A DNA stretch of 9,122 nucleotides, from NCBI GenBank assembly GCA_009917805.1, contig RGES01000047.1, forward strand, positions 1 to 9,122. The letters are read 5' to 3'. Under the pieces are notes generated by a model that saw only the letters and a list, made by a program, of their open reading frames with translations, ran no database searches and was not told where the DNA came from. The translations under genes and the position numbers were made by a program. Within the stretch, counting starts at the first letter, position 1; each line of letters opens with the position of its first letter. The DNA is from Verrucomicrobiota bacterium (GTDB taxonomy: Bacteria > Verrucomicrobiota > Verrucomicrobiia > Opitutales > UBA953). Shown piece after piece: positions 1-7,356 of this stretch.

Positions 1-300
1 CTCGACACCTTCGGCGTCCACGCGGTCGGCGGCACCCTCGGCGCCATCGTGACCGGCATCTGCGCCACGTCCGACGCCAACGGCAACCTCGCTACCAACC
101 TGAAGGACATCGTGGGCAAGACCCTGTACGTCGAACAGCTCAAGGCGATCGGCGTCACGCTGGTCCTCTCCCTGGTCGCCACCGCCATCATCGCCTACCT
201 CGTGAAGGCCCTGATCGGCCTGCGCCCGACCGAAGAGGAAGAAGCCCGCGGCCTGGACATCTCGGACCACGGCGAAGAAGGCTACAGCCACAACTCCTAA
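1..300 (+). CDS. amt: Ammonium transporter (Amt family), C-terminal fragment
   Basis: This is the 3' end of an ammonium channel gene; the reading frame is open from base 1, so the 5' part lies outside the window. The 99 visible residues begin LDTFGVHAVGGTLGAI, the conserved Amt motif whose histidine corresponds to the second pore 'twin His' (His318 of E. coli AmtB). A loop follows (about residues 22-45), then one long hydrophobic segment (about residues 48-72) matching the last transmembrane helix, then a cytosolic acidic tail with the family pattern EEEE...GLDISDHGEEGY. In AmtB-type channels that tail is where the PII protein GlnK docks. The protein conducts ammonia/ammonium across the inner membrane. 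No glnK gene is seen downstream; the gene ends in a strong terminator, so it is the last gene of its transcript. The family assignment is firm; the substrate is inferred from the family. Confidence 0.95.
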   Translation, partial: LDTFGVHAVGGTLGAIVTGICATSDANGNLATNLKDIVGKTLYVEQLKAIGVTLVLSLVATAIIAYLVKALIGLRPTEEEEARGLDISDHGEEGYSHNS

Positions 301-323
301 GCCCCCACAGAGGGAGCCGGCTC

Positions 324-359
324 GCAGGCCGTCCGATTCCGGACGGCCTGCTTCTTTTT
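324..359 (+). terminator. Intrinsic terminator of the ammonium transporter gene
   Basis: A perfect 12-bp stem (324-335 pairing with 340-351, arms GCAGGCCGTCCG and CGGACGGCCTGC) with a 4-nt loop ATTC is followed by TTCTTTTT (352-359). It starts 23 nt after the amt stop codon. GC-rich stem plus U-tract is the textbook Rho-independent form. It separates amt from the MerR gene. Confidence 0.95.
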
Positions 360-360
360 A

Positions 361-441
361 GGGGTATTCTGACAGTAGCCTTTTCACTATATTATTGCCC
401 TTTTCGACATACTGACAGCAAGATGTCTCTATTCCCAGACC
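361..441 (+). promoter_or_regulatory. AT-rich leader of the MerR gene with repeated motifs
   Basis: This 81-bp gap has about 43% GC (hand count), well below the flanking genes. It contains CTGACAGTAG at 369-378 and CTGACAGCAA at 412-421, the shared octamer positions lying 43 bp apart (about four helical turns), and two near copies of GCCTTTTC (378-385 and 397-405). A possible promoter is CTGACA (369-374, five of six matches to the -35 consensus) with TATTAT (390-395, five of six to the -10 consensus), but the 15-nt spacer is short. No Shine-Dalgarno sequence precedes the ATG at 442. The promoter is a guess; the repeats are directly visible and are likely operator sites. Confidence 0.45.
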
Positions 442-1263
442 ATGCTTAAGATATCCGCCCAACTGAACGACGAGGAATTCCTTGGCACCGCCGAGGACCT
501 GGCCGCCTTCGTCTCGGATAAGCTCGCCTCGCTTGGGTTCGGCGACCGCCACCGCTCGACCGAGCGCTTGGTGCGCTTCTATGCCTACGAAGGCCTGCTC
601 TCCAAGCCGGAGCGCGCCCCCGACGACCGCCGCAAGGCGAACTTCGGCCCCTTGCAGGTCAGGCAGCTGCTGCTGGCCCGCCTGCTTGCCGAGCGCGGCT
701 GGGACCTCGATCGCATCCGCACCCTCCTGCACGACAACCGCGAGGTCTCCCAGCTGAACAAGCTGATCGACGAATTAGCCACGCCCACCGAGGCGGAAAA
801 GCTCTTCTTCCGCACCCGCGGCAGCAACGCCGAGTCGGTCGCCGAACCCGCCGCGAGGTCGGTTCGCGATTTTTCCCCGCTCATGTTCTCGGCCCGCGAC
901 GACGAATCACCTGACCTGTCGTCGCCCAAGTTCCGCCGTAAATCCAGCTACTCGACCGTCCAGCAGCTCAGACAGATCGCCGACAACGAAGAGAGCCCCG
1001 CGGAAGCCCTCCGTCTGATGATCAAAAAAGAGATGGTGCGCGACGACCTCTCTCCGGCCGCCCGCAATCTCTTCGAGCAACTGCTGGCCTTCAATCCGAC
1101 CACCCGCGGGGATGAACCGAAGACCGAAAGGTGGACGAAGCTGCGCCTGGCCCACTGGTGCGAAGCCCACTTCAATATCGACAGTCGCGTCACGCCCACG
1201 AAGGAAGAACTGCAAGAAATCGTGGATAACTTTAGCAAAGCATTGATGAACAAGTATTTATAA
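442..1263 (+). CDS. MerR-family transcriptional regulator with a long uncharacterised C-terminal region
   Basis: A 273-residue protein whose residues about 18-98 read as a MerR winged helix-turn-helix: RLVRFYAYEGLLSKPER (42-58) matches the family's R-L-R-Y-Y-E-x-x-G-L-L core, and LLLARLLAERGWDLDRIRTLL (76-96) matches the following LR..G.SL.EI..LL helix. Residues about 99-125 look helical, as expected for a dimerisation segment. Residues 125-170 are Ser/Arg-rich and probably flexible. Residues 170-273 form a second, mainly helical region that I do not recognise. There is only one cysteine (Cys240), so the metal-binding cysteine set of MerR/ZntR/CueR types is absent; the signal sensed is unknown. 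The ATG at 442 has no visible Shine-Dalgarno. The vWA gene follows in the same direction, and both flanking gaps carry shared motifs, suggesting regulation of itself and the vWA gene (inference). Confidence 0.8.
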   Translation: MLKISAQLNDEEFLGTAEDLAAFVSDKLASLGFGDRHRSTERLVRFYAYEGLLSKPERAPDDRRKANFGPLQVRQLLLARLLAERGWDLDRIRTLLHDNREVSQLNKLIDELATPTEAEKLFFRTRGSNAESVAEPAARSVRDFSPLMFSARDDESPDLSSPKFRRKSSYSTVQQLRQIADNEESPAEALRLMIKKEMVRDDLSPAARNLFEQLLAFNPTTRGDEPKTERWTKLRLAHWCEAHFNIDSRVTPTKEELQEIVDNFSKALMNKYL

Positions 1264-1340
1264 TTATGACAGTAACTTTTGTGTGCTAATGACACAAAAG
1301 TATCTACGTAGGTGTTGACATTTAACAAGGGTGGTACAGA
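1264..1340 (+). promoter_or_regulatory. AT-rich control region between the MerR and vWA genes
   Basis: This 77-bp gap has about 36% GC (hand count), the lowest in the window. In order it holds TGACAGTA (1267-1274), a perfect 10-bp inverted repeat (1275-1301), the 8-bp palindrome CTACGTAG (1304-1311) and a consensus -35 hexamer TTGACA (1315-1320). A -10 element at normal spacing is not evident: TACAGA at 1335-1340 is only 14 nt away and matches poorly. The arrangement suggests a regulated promoter for the vWA gene with an activator or repressor site just upstream, but the promoter itself is not proven. Confidence 0.5.
1275..1301. promoter_or_regulatory. Perfect 10-bp inverted repeat, probable operator
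   Basis: ACTTTTGTGT (1275-1284) and ACACAAAAGT (1292-1301) are exact reverse complements separated by 7 nt (GCTAATG). The symmetry fits a dimeric regulator, and it lies 12-38 nt after the stop codon of a MerR-type gene and upstream of the vWA gene. A terminator role for the MerR gene is less likely: the stem is AT-rich and the bases after it (ATCTACGT) are not a U-tract. Confidence 0.55.
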
Positions 1341-1342
1341 GT

Positions 1343-1360
1343 GGAGGAGATGATTCCTCC
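1343..1360 (+). promoter_or_regulatory. Shine-Dalgarno inside a small hairpin at the vWA start
   Basis: GGAGGA (1343-1348) is a perfect Shine-Dalgarno sequence and is exactly complementary to TCCTCC (1355-1360), with a 6-nt loop GATGAT. The ribosome-binding site can therefore be folded away just before the ATG at 1362 (13 nt from the site, somewhat long). The in-frame ATG at 1350 sits in the loop, too close to GGAGGA to use it. A 6-bp stem is weak to moderate; a regulatory role is inference. Confidence 0.4.
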
Positions 1361-1361
1361 C

Positions 1362-2729
1362 ATGAACCAACCCAAGATCGAAATCCTGCCCCTCAAGAAG
1401 GGCTTCCTCCGCGCCGCCTCCGATGCGTCGCACGTCCTCGTTCGCCTCGTCGCTCCGGCCAAACCGGCGGACCTCGGTGAAACCCCCCGCGCCCCCCTCG
1501 ACCTCGCCCTGGTGATCGACCGCTCGAGCTCGATGTCCGGCCGTCCCATCGAAGCCGCCCTCGAGAGCGCGGTCCGCATCGTCCAAGGCCTCCGCCCTGA
1601 CGACCGCGTGACGATCGTGGCCTTCGATGACCGCATCGAGGTCGTGCAGTCCCTTGTCGAGGTGACCGATCGCGAAGCCCTCGCCCAGCGCATCAAGTCC
1701 ATCGACGCCCGCGGTTCGACGAACCTGTTCGGCGGCTGGGAAGAAGGCGTGAAGCAGCTCGCCCCCTTCACCCGCAAGGACCGCATCGCGCGCGTCATCC
1801 TCCTCAGCGACGGTCAGGCCAACCAAGGCCTCGTGAACGAGCAGGAGATCTTCGCCCAGGTCGCCAAGGCCGCCGGCGCCGGCATCACGACCTCCACGGT
1901 CGGGCTCGGCCACGGCTTCAACGAATCCCTGATGACCGGCATGGCCACCGCCGGCGAAGGCGTCGCCAACTTCGGCCAGACGGCCGACGACCTCGACGAG
2001 GCCTTCGAGGAGCAGTTCGCCATCATCTCCAACTCGTTCCTCCGTCAGGTTAAGGTCAGCGTGCAGGGCGGCAGCGACGTGCAGGTCCGCCTCGTCGGCG
2101 AGATCCTCCAGAACGGCGCGACCCGCAGCCGCAAGCTCGGCACCCTGCCCTGGGACGCCTCGCTCGTCGCCGTGGTCGAACTGAAGATCGGCGCGCTCGC
2201 CAAGCCGGACGCCCTCGCGGCCGTCAACTTCGAGGCGATCACGAAGGAAGGCGAAGCGGTGAAATTCGGCCCGGCGCTGATCGCGCTCCCCGAAGTCGAC
2301 CTCGCCGCCTTCTCCGTCCTGCCGGTCGACGCCGACGTCGCCGCGCTCATCGACGAGGCCATCGTCGCCGAGAAGATCGAGGCCATCGAAGCGCTCACGC
2401 GCTCCCATAAGTTCGCCGACGCCAAGCTGGCCTTCGAAGAGCTGCTCAAGCGCCCGGGCCTTTCGGACTGGGCCAAGCAGAAGATCGAATACCTCAAGCA
2501 GCTCCTCGACGAGGACGCCATCATGGCGGCGAAGGAGATGCGCTACGGCCGCACCCGCATGATGAGCCAGTCGAAGATGGCCGCGATGGCCTGCTACAGC
2601 ATGCCGGTGACGGAAGAAGACGAGGCGACCAAGGAGTCCTACCTGCGCCGTAAGCGCGCCGATGGCCGGGCTTCCAAGCCGAAGCCCTCGCAGGGCGGCA
2701 CGACGGGCGGCCAGCCTCCGCAGGCCTAA
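1362..2729 (+). CDS. Cytosolic von Willebrand factor A (vWA) domain protein
   Basis: A 455-residue protein from the chosen ATG; a GTG at 1341 and an ATG at 1350 are in-frame alternatives adding 7 or 4 residues. Residues about 45-220 form a vWA domain with a complete metal-ion-dependent adhesion site: DRSSS (53-57), Thr120 in RGSTN, and Asp150 in LLSDG. The region after it (about 225-320) looks like a beta-sandwich as in YfbK/COG2304-type proteins. Residues about 325-420 are mainly helical, and the tail (about 425-455) is basic then Gly/Pro/Gln-rich. There is no signal peptide or membrane segment, so it should act in the cytosol, unlike membrane-anchored BatA/BatB types. Such domains bind protein partners through a divalent metal; the partner is not evident and no MoxR ATPase is adjacent. 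The gene follows the MerR gene and ends in its own terminator, so the two look like a self-contained pair. Confidence 0.88.
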   Translation: MNQPKIEILPLKKGFLRAASDASHVLVRLVAPAKPADLGETPRAPLDLALVIDRSSSMSGRPIEAALESAVRIVQGLRPDDRVTIVAFDDRIEVVQSLVEVTDREALAQRIKSIDARGSTNLFGGWEEGVKQLAPFTRKDRIARVILLSDGQANQGLVNEQEIFAQVAKAAGAGITTSTVGLGHGFNESLMTGMATAGEGVANFGQTADDLDEAFEEQFAIISNSFLRQVKVSVQGGSDVQVRLVGEILQNGATRSRKLGTLPWDASLVAVVELKIGALAKPDALAAVNFEAITKEGEAVKFGPALIALPEVDLAAFSVLPVDADVAALIDEAIVAEKIEAIEALTRSHKFADAKLAFEELLKRPGLSDWAKQKIEYLKQLLDEDAIMAAKEMRYGRTRMMSQSKMAAMACYSMPVTEEDEATKESYLRRKRADGRASKPKPSQGGTTGGQPPQA

Positions 2730-2750
2730 GCGGTCCAAACGCCTGATTTC

Positions 2751-2781
2751 GCCCGGTGGAAGCGATTCCACCGGGCTTTTT
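2751..2781 (+). terminator. Intrinsic terminator after the vWA gene
   Basis: A perfect 11-bp stem, GCCCGGTGGAA (2751-2761) and TTCCACCGGGC (2766-2776), is closed by a GCGA loop, a stable GNRA tetraloop, and followed by TTTTT (2777-2781). It begins 22 nt after the vWA stop codon and separates that transcript from the AsmA operon. Confidence 0.95.
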
Positions 2782-2824
2782 GTTGCCCGGCCAAAAGCGC
2801 GAGACAAGATGGGCGTCCGTCCCT

Positions 2825-5800
2825 ATGTCCCGCGTTCTCCGCTTTACCCTCTGGAGCGTCGGCATCCTTGCCGTCGTCCTCGGAGCCACCCTTTTCTGGG
2901 TCGAATCCCAACTCCGCCCCGAACCCCTGGGCGCCCGCGTCAAAGGCCTCCTCGCCGATGCCAAGATCAAAGGCGGCGTCGCCCGCATCGAAGCTTCCTT
3001 GGACGGCAAGTTCTCCGCCGAAGGCATCGACCTCGTCCTGGCCGACGGCACCAAGATCTCCGCCGCCGCCATCAAGGGCGAGGCGAAGCTCTTCTCGATC
3101 ATCAAGGGCACCTACGCCCTGACCAGCCTCGAGATCAAGACCCTCGACGTCGACCTGAGCGAACGCAAGCCGGCCGCCAAAGCCGTGAACGTCGGCCCCG
3201 CGGCCGCGACGAAGACGACCTTGCCGCCCATCGTGCTCGGACCCTACGCCGTCTCCGGACGCGTGAAGCTCACCGACGGCACGCTCCTCCGTTTCAGCGT
3301 CCGCGGCGACGAATTCGATTCCCACGGCAAGGCCGACTTCCGCGCCGGCATCGCCTGGCCCGGCTTCGCGGTCGGCAAGCAGATGACCGACCCGCGCGGC
3401 GAAGTCACGCTGAAGGCCGACTTCCGCCGCCCGCTCGGCGCCGACGGGATCGGCCTCGACGACCTGCTCGCCGACGTGGGCAGCCTCCGCCTCGAACTCG
3501 CGGCCAAGGATGCCAGCCCGATCGCCGCCGGCTCCGTCGGCCTCGTCCTGGACGCGGCCGGCGCCGCGGGCAAACCGGGCATGAATTTCTCCGGCACGCT
3601 CAGCGACTCCGCCAGCCGTCCGGCCGTCAAGCTCACGGGCAGCCACCTCGCCGGACGCACCACCTTCGATGCGCAGCTCGACGTCGACCCGACCCGCTTC
3701 GGCATCCTGAGCCAGCAGCTGCCCGACGTCCGCCTCACGGGCAAAGCCAACGGCGAGCTCGAAGGCTCGCGCTGGCAGGCCAGCGCCGACCTGAAGGCGC
3801 TCTGGGCCGACCTGAGCAAATTCTCGAAGTCGCTCGCCAAGAACAGCCGCTCGGAATGGAAGCTGGCCGCGAACGCGCAGAGCACCGCCACGGGCTTCGC
3901 GGTCAACAGCCTCTCGGTCACGGGCAACGGCGTGACGATCGCGATCCCGCAGACGCTGACCTGGAAGGGCGGCCTGCTGCCGGAAAACGCGAACGACGCG
4001 ACGGTGACCATCGCCGCCGACGAAGCCGACCTCATGGCGCTGAACCCCTTCCTCGCCGCCGCGGACGTCATCGCGACGGCCGGTCGCTGGACCGGCGAAG
4101 CCTCGGTCTCCTTCAAGGACGGCAAGCCTGCCGTCACGAGCGTCCGCACGCACAGCCTGCGCGGCGTCACGCTGGAACGCGGGGGCAAGGCGCTGATGCG
4201 CGAGATCGACGCCGAACTGCCGATCAAGTCCGAGGACGGAGCCATCTCCCTCGCGCCGTTCAGCGTCGGCTGCGCGGCCGGCAACATCGCGTCGGGCTCG
4301 CTCACGTTGCGTCCGGGCGCCGACGGCGCCTGGTCCGCCGTCGCCGACGTGAACGTCGGCATCGTCGAACTGGCCTCGCAGCCCAATTGGGAAGACCTCC
4401 CCGTCGACAAGCTCAAGGGCATCCGCGTGAGCGCCCGGACCTCCGTCGATCGCGCGGCCGGCAAGGCGCCCGTGGTCGGCTCCGCCGAGGCGCGGATCTT
4501 CCGCCAAGGCCTCAACCTGCTTGCCCTCAAGCTCCGCCAGCCGCTCGCGCTCGACGGCGCGAAGCCCACGGGCGTCCTCGTGGAGGCCTCGGCCCGCGAT
4601 CTGCCGCTCGAGTCCCTTTCGGCGGTCGTCCCCGGCCTCAAGCTCACGGGCGACCTGAAACGCGCCGACCTCGTCGCCGGCTTCAGCCGCGAAGGCCTCT
4701 TCGTCCGCACGGAAGGGGCGCCGCTCTCCTTCACGCACACCAGCGTCACCTGGTCCGGCAAGCTCTGGGTCAAGGATTGCGACCTCGCCGCCAGCCTCGA
4801 CCTCGTGGTCGGCGAGAAGGCCACGCTCATCGGCTTCAACCAGGCGGAACTCAAGAACCGCAGCCGCATCCTGGCGACGGGCGACATCAAGCTGGGCCTC
4901 GGCGACGCCGGCACGACCCTGAAGCTCGAAGGCGACCTCGGCGCGCTCGCGGAACAGCCCTTCGCCGGTCCGCTGAACATCGTCACCGGCGGGCAGTATC
5001 GCGCGACCGCCGACCGCGCCCAGAGCGGCGAGATCAACGTCACGCTCCAGGTGCGCGAAGTCGGCCTCAAGCAGAGCGACGGTCGCATCAAGTCGGCGGC
5101 CGTGGCCGGCAAGTACGTACCCGCGGCCGACGGCCTGAGCGCCGAAGGTTCCTTCAAACTGCAGGCGACCAACCTCAGCGGCGGCAAGTTCACGCTCACG
5201 CAGAAGACCGCCGGCGCCAAGACCGACTGGCAGGCGCTCGTGGCCATCGACAACGTGGACGTCGACGACTTCCTCTCGCTGTTGCCCAAGAGCGAAGAGG
5301 AGGCCGCCACGAACGGCGCACCCCCCAAGCCGGACCGCGCGCCCTTCTGGGCCAACCAGAGCGGCTCGCTTCAGGTGACGGTCGGCACGGCCCGCGCCTA
5401 CGGCATCAGCGCCGAAAAAGTCTTCCTCCGCGCGGAAGCGGAAGAGAAAGCCGTCCGCCTGACCCAGCTCAGCGGCAAGCTCGCCGACGGGACGCTCAGC
5501 GGACGCGGCCAGCTCGCCTTCCAGCCGACGATCAGCAACGGCCCCTACTCCCTCTCGGCGACGGTGTCGCTCAACCAGTTCGAGTTCGGCAGCGTCGCCC
5601 AGGCCTTCCCCTCGGTGAAGGAATTCCTGCAGGGCCGCGCGGACGCCACCGCCGGCCTGACCAGCGTCTGCGGCACGCCCGGCGAACTCGTCGGCAAGCT
5701 CCAGGTCGACACCCAGCTGACGTCCAAAGGCGGCCGCATCCGCGCCTTCGGCGACAAGAGCAGCAGCATGTCGCTTTCCGCGAACAAGGCCGGCGACATC

Positions 5801-6415
5801 GGCGAAACGCTGGGAGGCCTGGCGATGATCGCCGGCGCGCTTTCCAAGAACCAGCAGCAGGGCGAGAAGATCGCGAAGATCGGCGCCGCCATGACCGCCG
5901 CCGCCAAGCTGCAGAAAGCCGTCGCGGACTTCCAGTACAGCTCCGCCACGATCAAGGCTTCGCGCCTCGCCTCGGGCACGATCAAGCTCGAGTCGGCGGA
6001 CATCCGCAACGAGGTGCTGCACCTGACCGCGAAGGGCGGCATCAGCGTCGACCCGAAGGTGGGTTTCACCGACTGGCCGATGGTCTTCAGCACGCAGATG
6101 CGCGGCGCCGGCGAGTTCGCCCAATACTTCCAGGCGCTCGGCTTCGGCATCGGCCCCTCGCCGGCCGACGGCTTCACCGACGGACCCGGCGTCAACGTGA
6201 CCGGCTCCCTCAACCAGGTGAAGACCGACCTCGTCGAGAAACTGCAGCAGGCCGTGGACAACGTCCGCTCGGCCGCCAACGCGCGGCCGGATAATCCGAC
6301 GCAGGGCACTTCCGCCACGAAGATCGCCCCGGCCGGCAAGACGCCTGCGACGGGCACGCCGACGCCGAAGAAGAGCAACCCGCTGGGCGACCTGCTCAAG
6401 GAACTCGGTCGCTGA
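2825..6415 (+). CDS. Large AsmA/TamB-like envelope protein
   Basis: A 1196-residue protein, close to the size of E. coli YhdP and TamB. It starts with a short basic stretch (MSRVLR) and one hydrophobic segment (about residues 7-27), an uncleaved signal anchor, and the remainder should lie in the periplasm. The body is a long series of short beta-strand-like segments rich in Gly, Ala, Leu and Asp (patterns such as LKLTGDLKRADLVAGF and LSGKLADGTLSGRGQLAF), typical of the AsmA superfamily, whose members form long hydrophobic grooves thought to carry phospholipids between membranes. An Ala-rich, probably helical patch lies at about residues 995-1045, and the C-terminus has a Pro/Thr/Ala-rich linker ending NPLGDLLKELGR. 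The ATG at 2825 is chosen because it directly precedes the anchor; the in-frame GTG at 2756 lies inside the upstream terminator. No clear Shine-Dalgarno or promoter was found in 2782-2824. The stop overlaps the permease start (TGATG), so expression is coupled. Superfamily placement is fairly sure; exact function is not. Confidence 0.82.
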   Translation: MSRVLRFTLWSVGILAVVLGATLFWVESQLRPEPLGARVKGLLADAKIKGGVARIEASLDGKFSAEGIDLVLADGTKISAAAIKGEAKLFSIIKGTYALTSLEIKTLDVDLSERKPAAKAVNVGPAAATKTTLPPIVLGPYAVSGRVKLTDGTLLRFSVRGDEFDSHGKADFRAGIAWPGFAVGKQMTDPRGEVTLKADFRRPLGADGIGLDDLLADVGSLRLELAAKDASPIAAGSVGLVLDAAGAAGKPGMNFSGTLSDSASRPAVKLTGSHLAGRTTFDAQLDVDPTRFGILSQQLPDVRLTGKANGELEGSRWQASADLKALWADLSKFSKSLAKNSRSEWKLAANAQSTATGFAVNSLSVTGNGVTIAIPQTLTWKGGLLPENANDATVTIAADEADLMALNPFLAAADVIATAGRWTGEASVSFKDGKPAVTSVRTHSLRGVTLERGGKALMREIDAELPIKSEDGAISLAPFSVGCAAGNIASGSLTLRPGADGAWSAVADVNVGIVELASQPNWEDLPVDKLKGIRVSARTSVDRAAGKAPVVGSAEARIFRQGLNLLALKLRQPLALDGAKPTGVLVEASARDLPLESLSAVVPGLKLTGDLKRADLVAGFSREGLFVRTEGAPLSFTHTSVTWSGKLWVKDCDLAASLDLVVGEKATLIGFNQAELKNRSRILATGDIKLGLGDAGTTLKLEGDLGALAEQPFAGPLNIVTGGQYRATADRAQSGEINVTLQVREVGLKQSDGRIKSAAVAGKYVPAADGLSAEGSFKLQATNLSGGKFTLTQKTAGAKTDWQALVAIDNVDVDDFLSLLPKSEEEAATNGAPPKPDRAPFWANQSGSLQVTVGTARAYGISAEKVFLRAEAEEKAVRLTQLSGKLADGTLSGRGQLAFQPTISNGPYSLSATVSLNQFEFGSVAQAFPSVKEFLQGRADATAGLTSVCGTPGELVGKLQVDTQLTSKGGRIRAFGDKSSSMSLSANKAGDIGETLGGLAMIAGALSKNQQQGEKIAKIGAAMTAAAKLQKAVADFQYSSATIKASRLASGTIKLESADIRNEVLHLTAKGGISVDPKVGFTDWPMVFSTQMRGAGEFAQYFQALGFGIGPSPADGFTDGPGVNVTGSLNQVKTDLVEKLQQAVDNVRSAANARPDNPTQGTSATKIAPAGKTPATGTPTPKKSNPLGDLLKELGR

Positions 6416-7356
6416 TGACGGCGACGAAGGCATGGATGGCGGGCTGCGGCCTGCTGGCAGGCCTCGTCGTCCTGGCCCTTTCCGTCGGCACGCAGGGCTT
6501 CGGCTGGGGTGACGGCGGCTCGCTCGTCCTCCTACGCTCGCCGCGCGTCCTCGCGGCGCTGGCCGCCGGCCTGGCCTTAGGCATCGGCGGCGCCGCGCAA
6601 CAAGGCGTATTCCGCAATCCGTTGGCGGACCCGGGTCTCACCGGCGTCTTCGGCGGCGCGCTCTTCGGCATCGCCGTCCTGCTCGGGATCTTTCCGGAAG
6701 CCGCCTGGCACCGCGCTTGGTTCATCCCCGGCGCCGCGTTCGCGGGCGCGCTCGGGACCTCCGCGCTGCTCACCCTGATCGGCAGCGGCGGCTCCGCCTC
6801 GCGCCTCCTGCTGACCGGGCTGGGACTCAACGCCTTCACCGCGGCGGGCACGCTCGTCATCGCCTCCCGCAGCGGCGAGTCGCGCGAGCTGCTCACCAAC
6901 GGCGCCTACGGCGATTGGCTCGGCATGGCCACGCTCGAACTGACGTGGCTGCCGGTGCTGCTGTGCGCGGTCGCGGCGCTGCTCCTCCTCCCGCTCGCGC
7001 GTTCGCTCGACCTGCTGTCCTTCGGCGAAGACGCCGCCCGCGGCTTCGGCTGCGACGTCGGCTCGGCCCGTCTTCAGGCCGTGCTGCTGACGGCGCTGGC
7101 CGCGGCCGCCGCCACCTGCCTCGTCGGTCAGGTCGCCTTCATCGGCCTCCTCGCGCCGCATCTCGCCCGCGCGTGGGTCGGCCCCCGGCACGCGCACGTG
7201 CTGCCGCTGTCGGCCCTGCTCGGCGCCGCCTTGCTGCTGGGCGCCGACACCCTCGGCCGCGGCCTCTGGCCGCAGGCGCCGCTCTCCGCCGCCGCGGTGA
7301 CCGCCGTCATCGGCGCGCCGCTCTTCATCTGGATCGCAAGGGGGCGCCATGAGTGA
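6415..7356 (+). CDS. FecCD/BtuC-type ABC transporter permease
   Basis: A 313-residue, highly hydrophobic membrane protein of the FecCD family, the inner-membrane channel of type II ABC importers for ferric siderophores, haem or cobalamin. Diagnostic segments are LRSPRVLAALAAGLALGIGG (about 40-59), QQGVFRNPLADPGLTGVFGG (about 62-81), VGQVAFIGLLAPHLARAWVG (near the ATPase-coupling loop), LLGADTLGR and the C-terminal VIGAPLFIWIARG. It is slightly shorter than usual (about 330-350 residues), mainly at the N-terminus. The ATG overlaps the AsmA stop codon by one base; AAGGA at 6398-6402 is a possible ribosome-binding site 12 nt upstream. The ATPase gene overlaps its 3' end by 8 nt. No periplasmic binding protein gene is in the window, so the substrate cannot be fixed. 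Confidence 0.93.
   Translation: MTATKAWMAGCGLLAGLVVLALSVGTQGFGWGDGGSLVLLRSPRVLAALAAGLALGIGGAAQQGVFRNPLADPGLTGVFGGALFGIAVLLGIFPEAAWHRAWFIPGAAFAGALGTSALLTLIGSGGSASRLLLTGLGLNAFTAAGTLVIASRSGESRELLTNGAYGDWLGMATLELTWLPVLLCAVAALLLLPLARSLDLLSFGEDAARGFGCDVGSARLQAVLLTALAAAAATCLVGQVAFIGLLAPHLARAWVGPRHAHVLPLSALLGAALLLGADTLGRGLWPQAPLSAAAVTAVIGAPLFIWIARGRHE

Larger units (their letters stand above)
370..1322 (+). repeat. Five same-orientation TGACA motifs flanking the MerR gene
   Basis: TGACA occurs at 370 (TGACAGTA), 413 (TGACAGCA), 1267 (TGACAGTA, identical to the first), 1290 (TGACACAA) and 1316 (within TTGACATT). All lie in the two short gaps on either side of the MerR gene and all point the same way; chance would give about 0.15 copies in these 158 bases on one strand. 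They are candidate binding sites for the MerR protein. At least one, TTGACA at 1315-1320, could equally be a -35 promoter element. The span given runs from the first to the last copy; the MerR gene between them is not part of the repeat. Confidence 0.5.

Noticed and set aside
948..2807. A 619-codon minus-strand open frame across the vWA gene
   Set aside because: It is the shadow of the vWA gene with biased Arg/Gly/Ala/Asp/Leu composition; it also crosses the terminator at 2751-2781 and the AT-rich control region.
2726..6433. A minus-strand open frame of over 1200 codons opposite the AsmA-like gene, and a similar plus-strand frame at 2662-6294
   Set aside because: Both arise because GC-rich codons with few A/T at position three rarely form stops in other frames. 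Their translations are low-complexity Arg/Pro/Gln-rich or Gly/Ala/Arg/Glu-rich with no domain, while the AsmA frame has a signal anchor and normal composition.
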